Of a DNA stretch of 64,000 nucleotides, positions 18,456 to 28,073 are shown in pieces. The notes beneath the pieces are model-generated. The model saw only the letters and a list, made by a program, of their open reading frames with translations. It made no database searches and was not told the DNA's origin. The position numbers and the translations under genes are program-made. Source of the stretch: Aurantimicrobium photophilum (GTDB taxonomy: Bacteria > Actinomycetota > Actinomycetes > Actinomycetales > Microbacteriaceae); contig NZ_CP023994.1 of the NCBI RefSeq assembly GCF_003194085.1, positions 1,302,001 through 1,366,000 on the forward strand, written 5' to 3'. Position 1 is the stretch's first letter. Each line of letters starts with the position of its first letter.

Positions 18456-21400
18456 CTTCAGGTTTTGCTATCGGGAAGATGGCATCGAGTAGATTGCCGG
18501 TCCAGGCAATGAGATCCGCATCTTCTGGCAGGGGCACCGTAATAACCCGAGCAGCTGGAACATACTTCGCTCCCGGATACATTCTCGCCAGTCTCACCTG
18601 AATCGAATCAGGGAGGTCTGCGGGAGTAATGCGCAGGTTGGAGCCCATCACGACAACTTCGCTCAGACTGGACTTGTGTGCTCGTCTGCGCAGGCGCGAG
18701 ATGGAGATGAGGTTGTGCACCTGAGCAGGAGGCTCACCATAGCGGTCGGTGAGTTCTTCCAAGACCTGATCAATCTGCTCGTCACGAGAGAGTGGGCCGC
18801 TGGCAACTGAGAGTTTTTGGTAAGCCTCAAGGCGCAGTCGCTCACTATCGACATAGTCCTCAGGGATACGCGCATCGACAGGAAGCTCGAGGCGGAGCTC
18901 GGTCTGGCCTTCGGCGACATCGCCGCGGAAGGCTGAGACGGCTTCGCCAATCATGCGCAGGTAGAGGTCAAAGCCCACGCCAGCGATGTGGCCAGACTGT
19001 TCCCCGCCGAGTAGGTTTCCTGCTCCACGAATCTCAAGGTCTTTGAGCGCAATCTGAATACCCGAGCCCAGCTCGTTATTCATCGCGAGCGCGTTGAGAC
19101 GATCGTGAGCTGTTTCGCTCAGTGGCGTGGTCTCGTCATAGAAGAGATAGGCATAGGCGCGTTCGCGCCCACGGCCCACGCGACCACGAAGCTGGTGGAG
19201 TTGGCTCAGTCCATACTTATCTGCCCTGTCCACAATCAAGGTGTTGGCATTGGCAATGTCAAGACCGGTCTCGATGATGGTGGTGGAGACCAACACGTCA
19301 AACTTGCGTTCCCAGAAGTCGATAATGACTTGCTCAAGCTGGTGCTCAGTGAGCTGACCGTGAGCAACACCCACGCGTGCTTCGGGAACGAGCTCTGCAA
19401 TCTGCGCAGCAACCCGGTTGATGCTGGAGACACGGTTGTGAACGAAGAACACCTGACCTTCACGCAGAATCTCGCGACGAATAGCGGCAGCTGCCTGCTT
19501 CTCTGAATAGGGACCCACGAAGGTGAGGATGGGGTGGCGATCTTCTGGCGGGGTGGCCAGGGTAGACATTTCTCGAATGCCGGTGACGGCCATCTCAAGC
19601 GTGCGAGGGATGGGCGTGGCACTCATGGCCAGGATGTCGACATTGGTCTTGAGCTTCTTCAGCGCATCCTTGTGCTCCACACCAAAGCGCTGCTCTTCAT
19701 CGATGATGACGAGCCCTAAGTCTTTGAACGTGACGCCTTGCGCCAAGAGACGGTGGGTTCCAATGACCACGTCCACGGTGCCATCAGCCATGCCTGCCAA
19801 GGTTTCCTTGGCTTCCTTATCCGTTTGGAAGCGGCTGAGAGCTCGCAAGTGAACAGGGAATCCCGCGAAGCGTTCTTGGAAGGTCTCAAAGTGTTGCTTC
19901 ACCAGCAGCGTGGTGGGCACCAAGATGGCTACTTGCTTGCCATCTTGGACAGCCTTAAACGCGGCGCGAACCGCGATCTCTGTTTTACCGAAGCCCACAT
20001 CACCCGAGATAAGGCGATCCATCGGGATGGCTCGCTCCATGTCTGCTTTGACTTCATCGATCGTGGTGAGCTGATCTACGGTCTCCACATAGGGGAAGGC
20101 TTCTTCGAGTTCGCGCTGCCAGGGAGTATCGGGACTGAAGGAGAATCCACGGCTAGCCATGCGCGCGCTATAGAGCTTGACCAGTTCAACGGCGATGTCA
20201 CGAACTGCCTTGCGAGCTTTGCTCTTGGCCTGGCCCCAGTCACTGCCACCCATCTTGGACAGCGCAGGTGCTTCCCCGCCCACATACCGCGTGAGCTGGT
20301 CGAGCTGATCGGTGGGGACATAGAGTTTGTCGCCGGGATAGCCGCGCTTGCTGGGGGCGTATTCAATGACGAGGTATTCACGGGTGGTCTTCACCGCATT
20401 GCGACCACCGGAGGACACTTCACGCTGAACGAGCTCGAGGAACTTGCCAATACCGTGAGTTTCGTGGACGACGATGTCGCCTGCTTCAAGCTTGAGTGGG
20501 TCCACCACATTCTTGCGACGACTGGCCAACTTGCGTGGTGCCCGGGCGTCATAACCGGCAGCACGGCCATAGAACTCAGCCTCAGAGATAACGGCTAGCT
20601 TGGCTTCCTCGAGCTCGAAGCCTGCCTCGACGGAAGCCTGAACGAGATATGCCACAGCAGGTTCGAGCTCGCCAGGAAGCTCCGCGACCATGCGCGCAGC
20701 AAGGTTACGTTCTGAAAGAACCTGTCCTGCTCGTTCAACAAGACCGTGGCCTTCGGCCGCCACAATGACGGTCCAGTCCTGTTTGAGCAGAGCCTCCACG
20801 TGATCAACAGCACCATCCACATTGCCCGCAAACGTGGGCACAGCTTTGGCGTGGATGCGAATCGCCAGGATCTCATCGAGATCGAGTTCTTCCGGCAGTG
20901 GTTCGGAGGCATCAGGTCCGTGCTGGAATGCACTGAATGTCCACCAAGCACCACCGGAATAATGTGTGCGCAGTTCTGTCACGGTGAGGAAGTCACCGGC
21001 AGAGAGGTCAATCGGTGACTGTGCTCCAGCACTGGCGGCATTCCATGCCGCATGCAGGAATTCTCGGTTGGTCTCAGTGAGGTTAATCGCACGCGTGGCA
21101 ATGCGCTCAGGAGAAAGCAGCGCAACCGCAGCGCCTTGAGGAAGGTAGTTCGTGATGGGAACCAGGCGATCCACGAGTGCAGGAGTCAACGACTCCATAC
21201 CCTCCACGGCAATACCTTCGGCAATCTTGGAAAGCATCTGGTTAATACCCGGGAACTCGTGTTCCATTTCACGTGCACGCTGACGAACCGGTGCGGTCAG
21301 GAGAAGTTCACGGCTCGGTGGCAAAGCAATGTTCGGAATGTCACCGTCCAGCGATCGCTGGTCCGCTACGGAGAAGGCACGAATGGAATCCACTTCATCA

Positions 21401-22011
21401 CCGAAGAAGTCCACACGAATGGGGTGGTCGGCAACAGGTGGGAACACATCCAAGATGCCACCGCGGACGGCAAACTCTCCACGGCGGGTGACCATGTCGA
21501 CGCGCACATAGGCGAGGTCAACCAGCTGGGCCGCAATGGCCATCAGGTCATTGCCCCTGCTGCCCACGCTGAGCGCAATGGGTTCCACGTCTCCGAGGTT
21601 GTCAGCAATGGGCTGCAGAGCACCGCGAACAGAAGTGATCAAGACAAGAGGGTGGGAGCCATCCCAGTCACGCATCTGGCGAAGCGCTTCGAAACGGCGA
21701 CCGACGATTTCAGGGCTGGGTGACAAGCGCTCATGAGGAAGCGTTTCCCACGCTGGGAAGTCACAGAGCTGGGCATGGGGCATCAAGCTTGAGAGTGCAG
21801 CGGCCAGACGTTCTGCTTCGCGGTTAGTGGCGGTGACCGCCATTACCGCAGGTGGCAGTCCTGCCGAGATACGTGCGTCAATCAGTGCCGAGAGAAGCGG
21901 GGCATTGAGGCCTTCAACGACAGAGAAATCAGCATCTTTGTTGGCGTAGCTGAGAGCTTCGGCGATATTTGGGGTGCGCGAAAGGGCGCGCGAAAGCCCC
22001 TGAAATACCAT
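18418..22011 (-). CDS. mfd: Transcription-repair coupling factor
   Basis: Mfd translocase that removes stalled RNA polymerase and recruits UvrABC. The 1197-residue product has the UvrB-like N-terminal modules, the RNA polymerase interaction domain (DIVVHETHGIGKFLEL), superfamily 2 helicase motifs GDVGFGKTEIAVRAAF, LVPTTLL, IDEEQRFG, SATPIPRTL, and C-terminal QLRGRVGRGRERAYAY with the TRG relay region, ending in the D7 domain. Length and order are canonical. It ends inside nhaA on the other strand and is followed upstream (at 22030) by a secreted protein gene on the same strand. Confidence 0.97.
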   Translation of the reverse strand: MVFQGLSRALSRTPNIAEALSYANKDADFSVVEGLNAPLLSALIDARISAGLPPAVMAVTATNREAERLAAALSSLMPHAQLCDFPAWETLPHERLSPSPEIVGRRFEALRQMRDWDGSHPLVLITSVRGALQPIADNLGDVEPIALSVGSRGNDLMAIAAQLVDLAYVRVDMVTRRGEFAVRGGILDVFPPVADHPIRVDFFGDEVDSIRAFSVADQRSLDGDIPNIALPPSRELLLTAPVRQRAREMEHEFPGINQMLSKIAEGIAVEGMESLTPALVDRLVPITNYLPQGAAVALLSPERIATRAINLTETNREFLHAAWNAASAGAQSPIDLSAGDFLTVTELRTHYSGGAWWTFSAFQHGPDASEPLPEELDLDEILAIRIHAKAVPTFAGNVDGAVDHVEALLKQDWTVIVAAEGHGLVERAGQVLSERNLAARMVAELPGELEPAVAYLVQASVEAGFELEEAKLAVISEAEFYGRAAGYDARAPRKLASRRKNVVDPLKLEAGDIVVHETHGIGKFLELVQREVSSGGRNAVKTTREYLVIEYAPSKRGYPGDKLYVPTDQLDQLTRYVGGEAPALSKMGGSDWGQAKSKARKAVRDIAVELVKLYSARMASRGFSFSPDTPWQRELEEAFPYVETVDQLTTIDEVKADMERAIPMDRLISGDVGFGKTEIAVRAAFKAVQDGKQVAILVPTTLLVKQHFETFQERFAGFPVHLRALSRFQTDKEAKETLAGMADGTVDVVIGTHRLLAQGVTFKDLGLVIIDEEQRFGVEHKDALKKLKTNVDILAMSATPIPRTLEMAVTGIREMSTLATPPEDRHPILTFVGPYSEKQAAAAIRREILREGQVFFVHNRVSSINRVAAQIAELVPEARVGVAHGQLTEHQLEQVIIDFWERKFDVLVSTTIIETGLDIANANTLIVDRADKYGLSQLHQLRGRVGRGRERAYAYLFYDETTPLSETAHDRLNALAMNNELGSGIQIALKDLEIRGAGNLLGGEQSGHIAGVGFDLYLRMIGEAVSAFRGDVAEGQTELRLELPVDARIPEDYVDSERLRLEAYQKLSVASGPLSRDEQIDQVLEELTDRYGEPPAQVHNLISISRLRRRAHKSSLSEVVVMGSNLRITPADLPDSIQVRLARMYPGAKYVPAARVITVPLPEDADLIAWTGNLLDAIFPIAKPEVSAASDSGENAS

Positions 22012-22029
22012 GAGGTTAGTCTAGGGCGC

Positions 22030-23148
22030 TCACCAGAGTGTGGCAGCCTCAGCGAGCTGCTCTGCTGTGCAGTTTCGAGTGTAAGCACCGGTGCTGTAGC
22101 CCAATTTCACGATAGTGGCACAGTCTGCCATCCACTCCACCGGCATTGAACCGGTCTGACCTGGCACAAGAGCGTTGTAGGCGGTCATGATGGAAGGGCC
22201 GTATTTCCACCACTGCCGAGCGTGGGCGGCTTCGTGCACGAGTACTGACACACCAACACTGTTGGAGTAACGCTCAGTTAATGAGCTATCCAGTGTGATA
22301 GGGACACGATCGGTATTGGAACCGTTGAGATTAACCGTGGCAAACCCGCAGAGATAAACATTGGCGCCAAACTGTCTGGCACACATTCCGTTATCCCAGA
22401 CGACATAAGAGTTGGGAGCAAGTGCGGTGACATACGCTTCCGCACTAAACCCTTGTGTGACCGGTGCCGCTGCCGCCGCTGTGACGGGAGGAGCTGGAGC
22501 TGTGGGGGTTGTTGAACCACCGGTTTGTTCAAGAGTCTGCGCTTGAGCTGCACGACGTGCTGCTGCCGCGGCCTGAGCTGCTGCTGCAGCTTCGGCAGCT
22601 GCCTGTTCTGCCGCAATGCGATCCTGCTCTGCTTGCCAGGCTGCCTGAGCTGCTTGGACGTTTTGAATTCCCCCACCGAGTGCCATGACTGCTTTGACGA
22701 GCACATCGACGCTGGTGGTGTCGCTGTCCTGAACTTCTTGAGCGCGCAGCTGTTTTCCGTATGGCCACAACACATCCAGTGGTGCTGGGGTTTTGAGGGA
22801 CGAAACTGATGCCTTGAGTTTGACTAGCTGTGACTTCTGCTGTTTGAGGGTCTGCTGTGCTTGAGCAATCGACTTCTCGAGAGCTTGACGCGAGGCTTCG
22901 TCGAGTACTTTTCCGCTGGAGTCTTGGAGAATGTTCTGAGCATTCGTAATGGCCAGTTCCAGATCTGCAGCACGCTGCGTCACCGCCGTGACCTTCTCAT
23001 TCCCTGAAGCCACAGTGTCAAAAAGTGCTGACTGAGCACTTTGTTGCGTGGTGACGTAGTTTGTTCCCACCACAACGGCAGTGCTGGTGACCAGCACTGT
23101 GCTGACTGCCAGTGCGGCAATCATCTGAACTCGTGGTGAAAACTTCAC
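22030..23148 (-). CDS. Secreted coiled-coil protein with HEAAH zinc-protease-like motif
   Basis: 372-residue exported protein: signal peptide or anchor (residues 8-30), a coiled-coil stalk (about 55-120, rich in Gln/Lys/Leu), a long Ala/Gln/Glu helix (about 160-200), a Pro/Thr/Ala linker, and a compact C-terminal domain. That domain holds HEAAH at 305-309 and EWMAD with Glu338 downstream, the arrangement of a gluzincin (HExxH plus Glu), and four Cys residues (MCARQ, YLCGF, DCAT, RNCT) that may form disulfides. I do not recognise a named family; peptidase activity is inference. GTG 23148 is the start. It lies between pth and mfd on the same strand, so cell-wall association is plausible but unproven. 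Confidence 0.75.
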   Translation of the reverse strand: MKFSPRVQMIAALAVSTVLVTSTAVVVGTNYVTTQQSAQSALFDTVASGNEKVTAVTQRAADLELAITNAQNILQDSSGKVLDEASRQALEKSIAQAQQTLKQQKSQLVKLKASVSSLKTPAPLDVLWPYGKQLRAQEVQDSDTTSVDVLVKAVMALGGGIQNVQAAQAAWQAEQDRIAAEQAAAEAAAAAQAAAAARRAAQAQTLEQTGGSTTPTAPAPPVTAAAAAPVTQGFSAEAYVTALAPNSYVVWDNGMCARQFGANVYLCGFATVNLNGSNTDRVPITLDSSLTERYSNSVGVSVLVHEAAHARQWWKYGPSIMTAYNALVPGQTGSMPVEWMADCATIVKLGYSTGAYTRNCTAEQLAEAATLW

Positions 23149-23190
23149 GGCTTAAGGGTATCCAGAAGAAGCTTTAAGCCTGCTGAGAGC

Positions 23191-23772
23191 TTAGGCAGGG
23201 GAATTGAAACGCTGTTGAGCGGCAAGGATGCCCTCTTCTGCGATGGTTTCCACTGCATCAGTGGCGTGAGCCAAGACGTGAGGCAAAATCTCTCGTTCGG
23301 ACGAGTTGAAGTTCGACAGCACAAAGTCAGCGGCATCCTGACGTCCGGGAGGACGTCCAATGCCGATGCGCACACGATTGAATTCATTGGCGCCGATGGC
23401 AGCGATGATGTCGCGCAGTCCGTTGTGACCACCGTGGCCACCGTTGCTCTTGAGTCGGATCACATCGAAGTCGATGTCGAGCTCGTCGTGCAGAACGATC
23501 AAGTTGGCGGGTTCAACGCCATAGAACTTCAGCAGGTTAGCTACTGGGCCACCCGAGAGGTTCATAAAAGTATTGGGCTTGGCAATGACGAGCTTGGGGC
23601 CTCCGGGGCGCACCCAACCTTCTGCAACCAATGCATTTGCTTTGTGTGACTTAAACGTTGCACCGATGTCGCTGGCTAACTGCGACACAGCCATCTGGCC
23701 CACGTTGTGGCGATGACCGGCGTAGTCGGGCCCGGGGTTACCGAGCCCGACTACAAGCCAGGTTGTGCTCAA
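23191..23772 (-). CDS. pth: Peptidyl-tRNA hydrolase
   Basis: Releases tRNA from prematurely dropped peptidyl-tRNA. The 193-residue protein has the family signature LVVGLGNPGPDYAGHRHNVG with the catalytic His, KPNTFMNLSGGPV, HDELDIDFDVIRLKSNGGHGGHNGLRDI and IGIGRPPG. It follows rplY by 8 nt on the same strand; the rplY-pth pair is standard in bacteria and indicates one transcript. Confidence 0.96.
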   Translation of the reverse strand: MSTTWLVVGLGNPGPDYAGHRHNVGQMAVSQLASDIGATFKSHKANALVAEGWVRPGGPKLVIAKPNTFMNLSGGPVANLLKFYGVEPANLIVLHDELDIDFDVIRLKSNGGHGGHNGLRDIIAAIGANEFNRVRIGIGRPPGRQDAADFVLSNFNSSEREILPHVLAHATDAVETIAEEGILAAQQRFNSPA

Positions 23773-23780
23773 TTGAGTGA

Positions 23781-24494
23781 TTACTCAGCAGCCTCAGCTG
23801 CAGCAGCTGCACCGGAGAGCTCAGCGTCAGCGAGTGCTTCTGCCTTCTCTGCTTCGTGCTGCTCAGCGTGGATTTCTGCCTTGTGCTCAGCGTGTGCTGC
23901 TTCGTCAGCGAGCTCAGCTGCCAGCTCTTCGCCTGACTCTGCAGAATCCTTAGCCGATGCTGCGTGAACGTGAACAACGAGGCGAGTGGACTCACCATCG
24001 ATGGTTGCGTCTGCAGGAAGGTCGAGGTCTGCGAAGGTCACCTTGAAGCCAGGAGCCTTGCCATCGATGTTGATCTCGATGAACTCTGGGATGTGAGTTG
24101 CTTCTGCGAGGAGAGGAACAGCCTTAGCGTCAAGCTCGAGAACTGCACCAGCCTGCTGAGTTCCCACGATGTGAAGAGGAACGTTAACAACGACCTTCTC
24201 ACCCTTGGTTACAACAACGAGGTCAATGTGCTCGATGATCTGACGTACGGGGTCCTTCTGAACATCCTTCACGAGAGCAAGAGTGCTCTTGCCATCGATC
24301 TGGAGGTCGAGGATTGCGTTCTTCTTACGAAGAAGAAGAGTTACCTGACGAGCAGGAACTGCAACGTGTACAACCTCTGCACCGTGACCGTAAACAACAG
24401 CAGGGATCTGACCTGCAACACGGAGACGGCGAGCAAAGCCCTTACCGAACTGGGTACGTACCTCTGCGGGTACCTTGTTATCAACTTCAGCCAT
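23781..24494 (-). CDS. rplY: 50S ribosomal protein L25/Ctc
   Basis: 5S rRNA-binding L25 of the long CTC type. The N-terminal L25 domain (residues 8-95: GKGFARRLRVAGQIPAVVYG, LVKDVQKDPVRQIIEHIDL) is followed by the TL5-like beta domain (about 96-185). A C-terminal tail very rich in Ala, Glu and His (about 185-237) is a low-complexity extension typical of actinobacterial L25. Upstream is a 292-nt divergent region shared with gnd; downstream is pth. Confidence 0.95.
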   Translation of the reverse strand: MAEVDNKVPAEVRTQFGKGFARRLRVAGQIPAVVYGHGAEVVHVAVPARQVTLLLRKKNAILDLQIDGKSTLALVKDVQKDPVRQIIEHIDLVVVTKGEKVVVNVPLHIVGTQQAGAVLELDAKAVPLLAEATHIPEFIEINIDGKAPGFKVTFADLDLPADATIDGESTRLVVHVHAASAKDSAESGEELAAELADEAAHAEHKAEIHAEQHEAEKAEALADAELSGAAAAAEAAE

Positions 24495-24786
24495 GATGGC
24501 CTCCTTATCTAGAGGCCGTGGCCTCGATCGTTATTTCAACTCGAACGCATGTCAGCGTGAGGAAACGGCGAGAGCCACATTCCACCGCGTCGATAACGGA
24601 TATCCAAGAGATATCCCTCGCCGAAGTACTTCTTTACTGTAGCGGGAAAGGCGTAACAGCGCGAAATCGGGCAAAAAGGTCAATCTTCGGTCGGGTACGA
24701 TTGAAACAGAGACCTATTCCTTAAGAGACGACTGAATACCTCTACTTTTCCCTCTTTATTTCTTACTTCAGCTAGGAGACGCATTC
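24495..24786. promoter_or_regulatory. Divergent region rplY / gnd with perfect palindrome
   Basis: No gene is seen in these 292 nt. GGATATC (24598-24604) and GATATCC (24610-24616) form a perfect inverted repeat with a 5-nt spacer, a plausible dimeric-regulator operator. A Shine-Dalgarno TAGGAGA precedes the gnd GTG. Promoter hexamers could not be assigned with confidence. Confidence 0.45.
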
Positions 24787-26235
24787 GTGAGCGCGAAGGC
24801 AAACATCGGAGTCGTTGGACTCGCCGTTATGGGTTCAAACTTGGCACGCAACCTCGCCAGCCGCGAAGGCAACACCGTTGCCGTCTACAACCGCTCCTAC
24901 GCCCGCACCGAGCAGCTCATAACCGAGCACCCCGAAGCAGGTTTCATCGCTTCTGAGACCATCGATGACTTCGTTGCGTCGCTGGCTAAGCCTCGCACCG
25001 CCATCATCATGGTTCAGGCCGGGGCAGGTACTGACGCCGTGATCAGCCAGCTCGCTGAGCGTTTCGAGCCAGGTGACATCATTGTTGACGGTGGAAACGC
25101 ACTCTTCACTGACACACTTCGCCGCGAGGCAGCTATCTCCCCCACCGGCATTCACTTTGTTGGTGCTGGTATTTCCGGTGGTGAAGAGGGTGCGCTCAAG
25201 GGCCCCAGCATCATGCCTGGTGGTTCTGCTGAGTCCTACAAGACCCTCGGCCCCATTCTTTCTTCCATCGCAGCTGTCGCTGAGGGAGAGCCTTGTGTCA
25301 CCCACGTGGGCACCGACGGTGCTGGTCACTTCGTGAAGATGATTCACAACGGTATTGAATATGCAGACATGCAGCTCATTGCAGAGGCTTATGACCTGCT
25401 GCGCAACATCGGTGGCTTCTCTCCTGCCGAGATCGCAGACATCTTCACCGAATGGAACAAGGGCGAGCTCGAGTCCTACCTCATCGAAATCACCGCTGAG
25501 GTTCTCAAGCAGGTTGACGCCAAGACTGGCAAGCCACTGGTTGACGTCATCCTTGACGAGGCTGGCTCGAAGGGCACCGGCGTCTGGACTGTTCAGACCT
25601 CTCTTAACTTGGGCGTTCCTGTCTCCGGTATTGCTGAGGCCGTATTCGCTCGTTCGCTGTCTTCTCAGCGCGCACAGCGCGACGCTGCCAATAACCTTCC
25701 TGCAGACACCGTGGACTACAACGTTGCAGACAAGGCAGCATTCGTTGAAGACGTGCGCCGCGCACTCTATGCATCGAAGATTGTTGCTTACGCACAGGGC
25801 TTCGACGCGATTCGCGCCGGTGCGAAGGAATACAACTGGAACATTGACTTGGGCGCTGTGTCCAAGATCTGGCGCGGTGGTTGCATCATTCGTGCACAGT
25901 TCCTCAACCGCATTGCTGAGGCCTACGGCAAGGACGCAAACCTGCTGTCCCTCCTGCTTGATGGCTACTTCACCGACGCTGTTGCCAAGTCACTGGGCGC
26001 ATGGCGTCGAATCGTGGCTGGCGCATCACTGGCTGGATACCCCATCCCCGCTTTCGCTTCCTCGCTGTCCTACTACGACGGTCTGCGTGCCGAGCGTCTT
26101 CCTGCTTCTGTTGTTCAGGGTCAGCGTGACTTCTTCGGTGCTCACACCTACAAGCGCATCGACATGCCTGGCACCTTCCACACCCTGTGGTCTGGTGACC
26201 GCACCGAAATTGAAGCTGAGCCCAGCACCCACTAA
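24787..26235 (+). CDS. gnd: 6-phosphogluconate dehydrogenase (decarboxylating)
   Basis: Oxidative pentose phosphate enzyme converting 6-phosphogluconate to ribulose 5-phosphate with NADP+ reduction. 482 residues, canonical length. NADP fold IGVVGLAVMGSNLARNLA, substrate/catalytic segments GAGISGGEEGALKGPSIMPGG and GAGHFVKMIHNGIEYADMQL (family signature with catalytic Lys), and GTGVWTVQTSLNLGVP. The GTG start has TAGGAGA 8 nt upstream. It is followed after 42 nt by a PfkB sugar kinase, suggesting a sugar-use operon. Confidence 0.97.
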   Translation: MSAKANIGVVGLAVMGSNLARNLASREGNTVAVYNRSYARTEQLITEHPEAGFIASETIDDFVASLAKPRTAIIMVQAGAGTDAVISQLAERFEPGDIIVDGGNALFTDTLRREAAISPTGIHFVGAGISGGEEGALKGPSIMPGGSAESYKTLGPILSSIAAVAEGEPCVTHVGTDGAGHFVKMIHNGIEYADMQLIAEAYDLLRNIGGFSPAEIADIFTEWNKGELESYLIEITAEVLKQVDAKTGKPLVDVILDEAGSKGTGVWTVQTSLNLGVPVSGIAEAVFARSLSSQRAQRDAANNLPADTVDYNVADKAAFVEDVRRALYASKIVAYAQGFDAIRAGAKEYNWNIDLGAVSKIWRGGCIIRAQFLNRIAEAYGKDANLLSLLLDGYFTDAVAKSLGAWRRIVAGASLAGYPIPAFASSLSYYDGLRAERLPASVVQGQRDFFGAHTYKRIDMPGTFHTLWSGDRTEIEAEPSTH

Positions 26236-26277
26236 TCCGATTGCGGGAATTCCCTCCCCCGCTCAAAGGAGACATCC

Positions 26278-27222
26278 ATGAGTGATCGCATTGTGGTCAT
26301 CGGTGAGGCACTGATTGACCTCATCCAGCAAGCAGATGGCAGCTACCAGGCAAAGCCTGGTGGTGCTCCTGCCAATGTGTCTATTGCCCTGGCTCGCTTA
26401 GGCGCCAACGTCAGCTTCGCTGGCCGTATGAGCAACGACAAGTTCGGCCAGAAGCTCCACGACTGGCTTTCTCCAGAGAAGATTGACCTCTCCTTAGTTG
26501 AGCGCACCAGTGACCCCACGTCACTGGCAGTGGCATCACTGGATGACCAGGGCAAAGCCAGTTACAGCTTCTATCTCAAAGGAACTGCCGACTGGGGCTG
26601 GACCCTAGGTGCTTTTGTTCACCTCGAGGTGGAGCCCCCTGCAGCACTTGTGATTGGTTCTGTGGCAACTGCGATCGAACCCGGCGCTTCGGTGATAGAA
26701 AACCTCGCTGGTCACTTGCACTCCACCGAGAACTCCACTGTCATCATTGACCTCAATATCCGTCCAGGCCTCGGCTTTGAGCGCGAGAACGAGACCGTTC
26801 GCGTGGAGCGTCAGATCAAGCTCGCCCACATCGTGAAGGCATCTGATGATGACCTGGCCTGGCTCTACCCCGACCGCTCCCCTGTTGACACCGCACGCCT
26901 GTGGGCTAGCGCAGGTCACCACGTGATCATGACTCGTGGTGCTGATGGTGCAACGCTATTCACCCCCACCGGTGACACCGTCAGCGTGAAGGCCCCCGTG
27001 ATTGAACTCGTCGACACCGTTGGTGCTGGTGACTCTTTCCTCGGCGCAACTCTCTATGGCCTGCAGCAGCGTGGTGCACTCGGCGGTAACGCTGAAGAAC
27101 TCCTTGCCAGGGTCACCTTGGATGAGTGGATTGACCTGCTCACTCTTGCAGCTGAGGTTGGCGCCATCACCTGTTCACGTGCTGGGTGTAACCCACCCAC
27201 GCTCGCCGAACTAGGCTTGTAA
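26278..27222 (+). CDS. PfkB family carbohydrate kinase (fructokinase-like)
   Basis: Ribokinase-family sugar kinase of 314 residues. N-terminal IVVIGEALIDLI, PGGAPANVSIALARLGANVSF (PfkB signature 1 region), and the C-terminal catalytic DTVGAGDSFLGATLYGL (signature 2 with the base Asp). The overall pattern (GEALIDLI, GGAPANV) is closest to fructokinases. Fructokinase would fit the amylosucrase-like enzyme at 3.6 kb, which would release fructose, but they are not adjacent. AAGGAGA precedes the ATG. It follows gnd and precedes the DUF4239-like gene by 5 nt. Confidence 0.88.
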   Translation: MSDRIVVIGEALIDLIQQADGSYQAKPGGAPANVSIALARLGANVSFAGRMSNDKFGQKLHDWLSPEKIDLSLVERTSDPTSLAVASLDDQGKASYSFYLKGTADWGWTLGAFVHLEVEPPAALVIGSVATAIEPGASVIENLAGHLHSTENSTVIIDLNIRPGLGFERENETVRVERQIKLAHIVKASDDDLAWLYPDRSPVDTARLWASAGHHVIMTRGADGATLFTPTGDTVSVKAPVIELVDTVGAGDSFLGATLYGLQQRGALGGNAEELLARVTLDEWIDLLTLAAEVGAITCSRAGCNPPTLAELGL

Positions 27223-27227
27223 ACCTG

Positions 27228-28073
27228 ATGCTGACCACCCAAGTTCTGATTACCCAGGGCATCCTGCTCGGGTGCGTGCTGTTGGGCTGGTTCGCCGGTG
27301 GCCTCATTCACAAGTTCGCCGATAAGCGCTTCACAGAAGGTGACCTCAAAGGTCACGAACTGGGTCGCCTCTCCGACACACTTGCCTTTGTTGGTGGCGC
27401 GGTAGGTATTCTGCTGGGTCTGCTGCTCAGCTTTGCTGTTGCTGACTTTGATGCCACAAAGGGCAGCATCCAGTCCATGGGACGCACGAGCCTCACCATT
27501 TTCTCTGCCACAGAATCCTTAGCCGAGGAACAGCGAGTTGAGATTCGCCGCGATGTGGCATGCGCATTGCGTTCGAGTGTGAATAACGACTGGGAGGCCA
27601 TCGGCAACGGCGACCGCGGTGGGTCACCGATTACTACTGAATGGCTCCTCAAACTCAATTCTGATGTTGCACATGCAGATTTGAGCACAATTCAGCAACA
27701 GCAGAATTTTCCAATCCTGGCATCGAGTGTTGCAGAGCTGACAAGTGCGCGTGAAGAGCTGGTCATGGGCAACTCTGCTCTGATTCCTTTTGTGGTCTGG
27801 CTGGTTATCTACTTCTCAGCCTTTGTCATGACGGCACTTCTGGCCATGCATTTGGCAGACCGTAAGCTCCTCGCGCGCATCTCTGCAGCAATGTCGTGGG
27901 GCATGCTGGCGGTTATCCTCTTTGCACTCACCGTGCTGGATGCACCGCTGGCACCCGTCTTTGGAACTCCAACGCTGGAGCCACTTCCTCTTCAGGAGAC
28001 GCTGCAGGTCCTCGAAGAGTCTTTCCCGCACAGCACTATATGGGCAGACTGCCCGCCTTCAGCGAAAAACTAA
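27228..28073 (+). CDS. DUF4239-like (bestrophin-like) membrane protein
   Basis: 281-residue membrane protein: two N-terminal hydrophobic segments (about residues 5-28 and 48-70), a soluble helical middle with EQRVEIRRDVACALRSSVNNDW, and two C-terminal segments (about 180-205 and 220-240). This is the layout of DUF4239/bestrophin-like proteins, whose function is unknown; assignment rests on overall topology and is tentative. It begins 5 nt after the kinase gene, so it is likely co-transcribed. It ends next to the convergent vapC. Confidence 0.65.
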   Translation: MLTTQVLITQGILLGCVLLGWFAGGLIHKFADKRFTEGDLKGHELGRLSDTLAFVGGAVGILLGLLLSFAVADFDATKGSIQSMGRTSLTIFSATESLAEEQRVEIRRDVACALRSSVNNDWEAIGNGDRGGSPITTEWLLKLNSDVAHADLSTIQQQQNFPILASSVAELTSAREELVMGNSALIPFVVWLVIYFSAFVMTALLAMHLADRKLLARISAAMSWGMLAVILFALTVLDAPLAPVFGTPTLEPLPLQETLQVLEESFPHSTIWADCPPSAKN

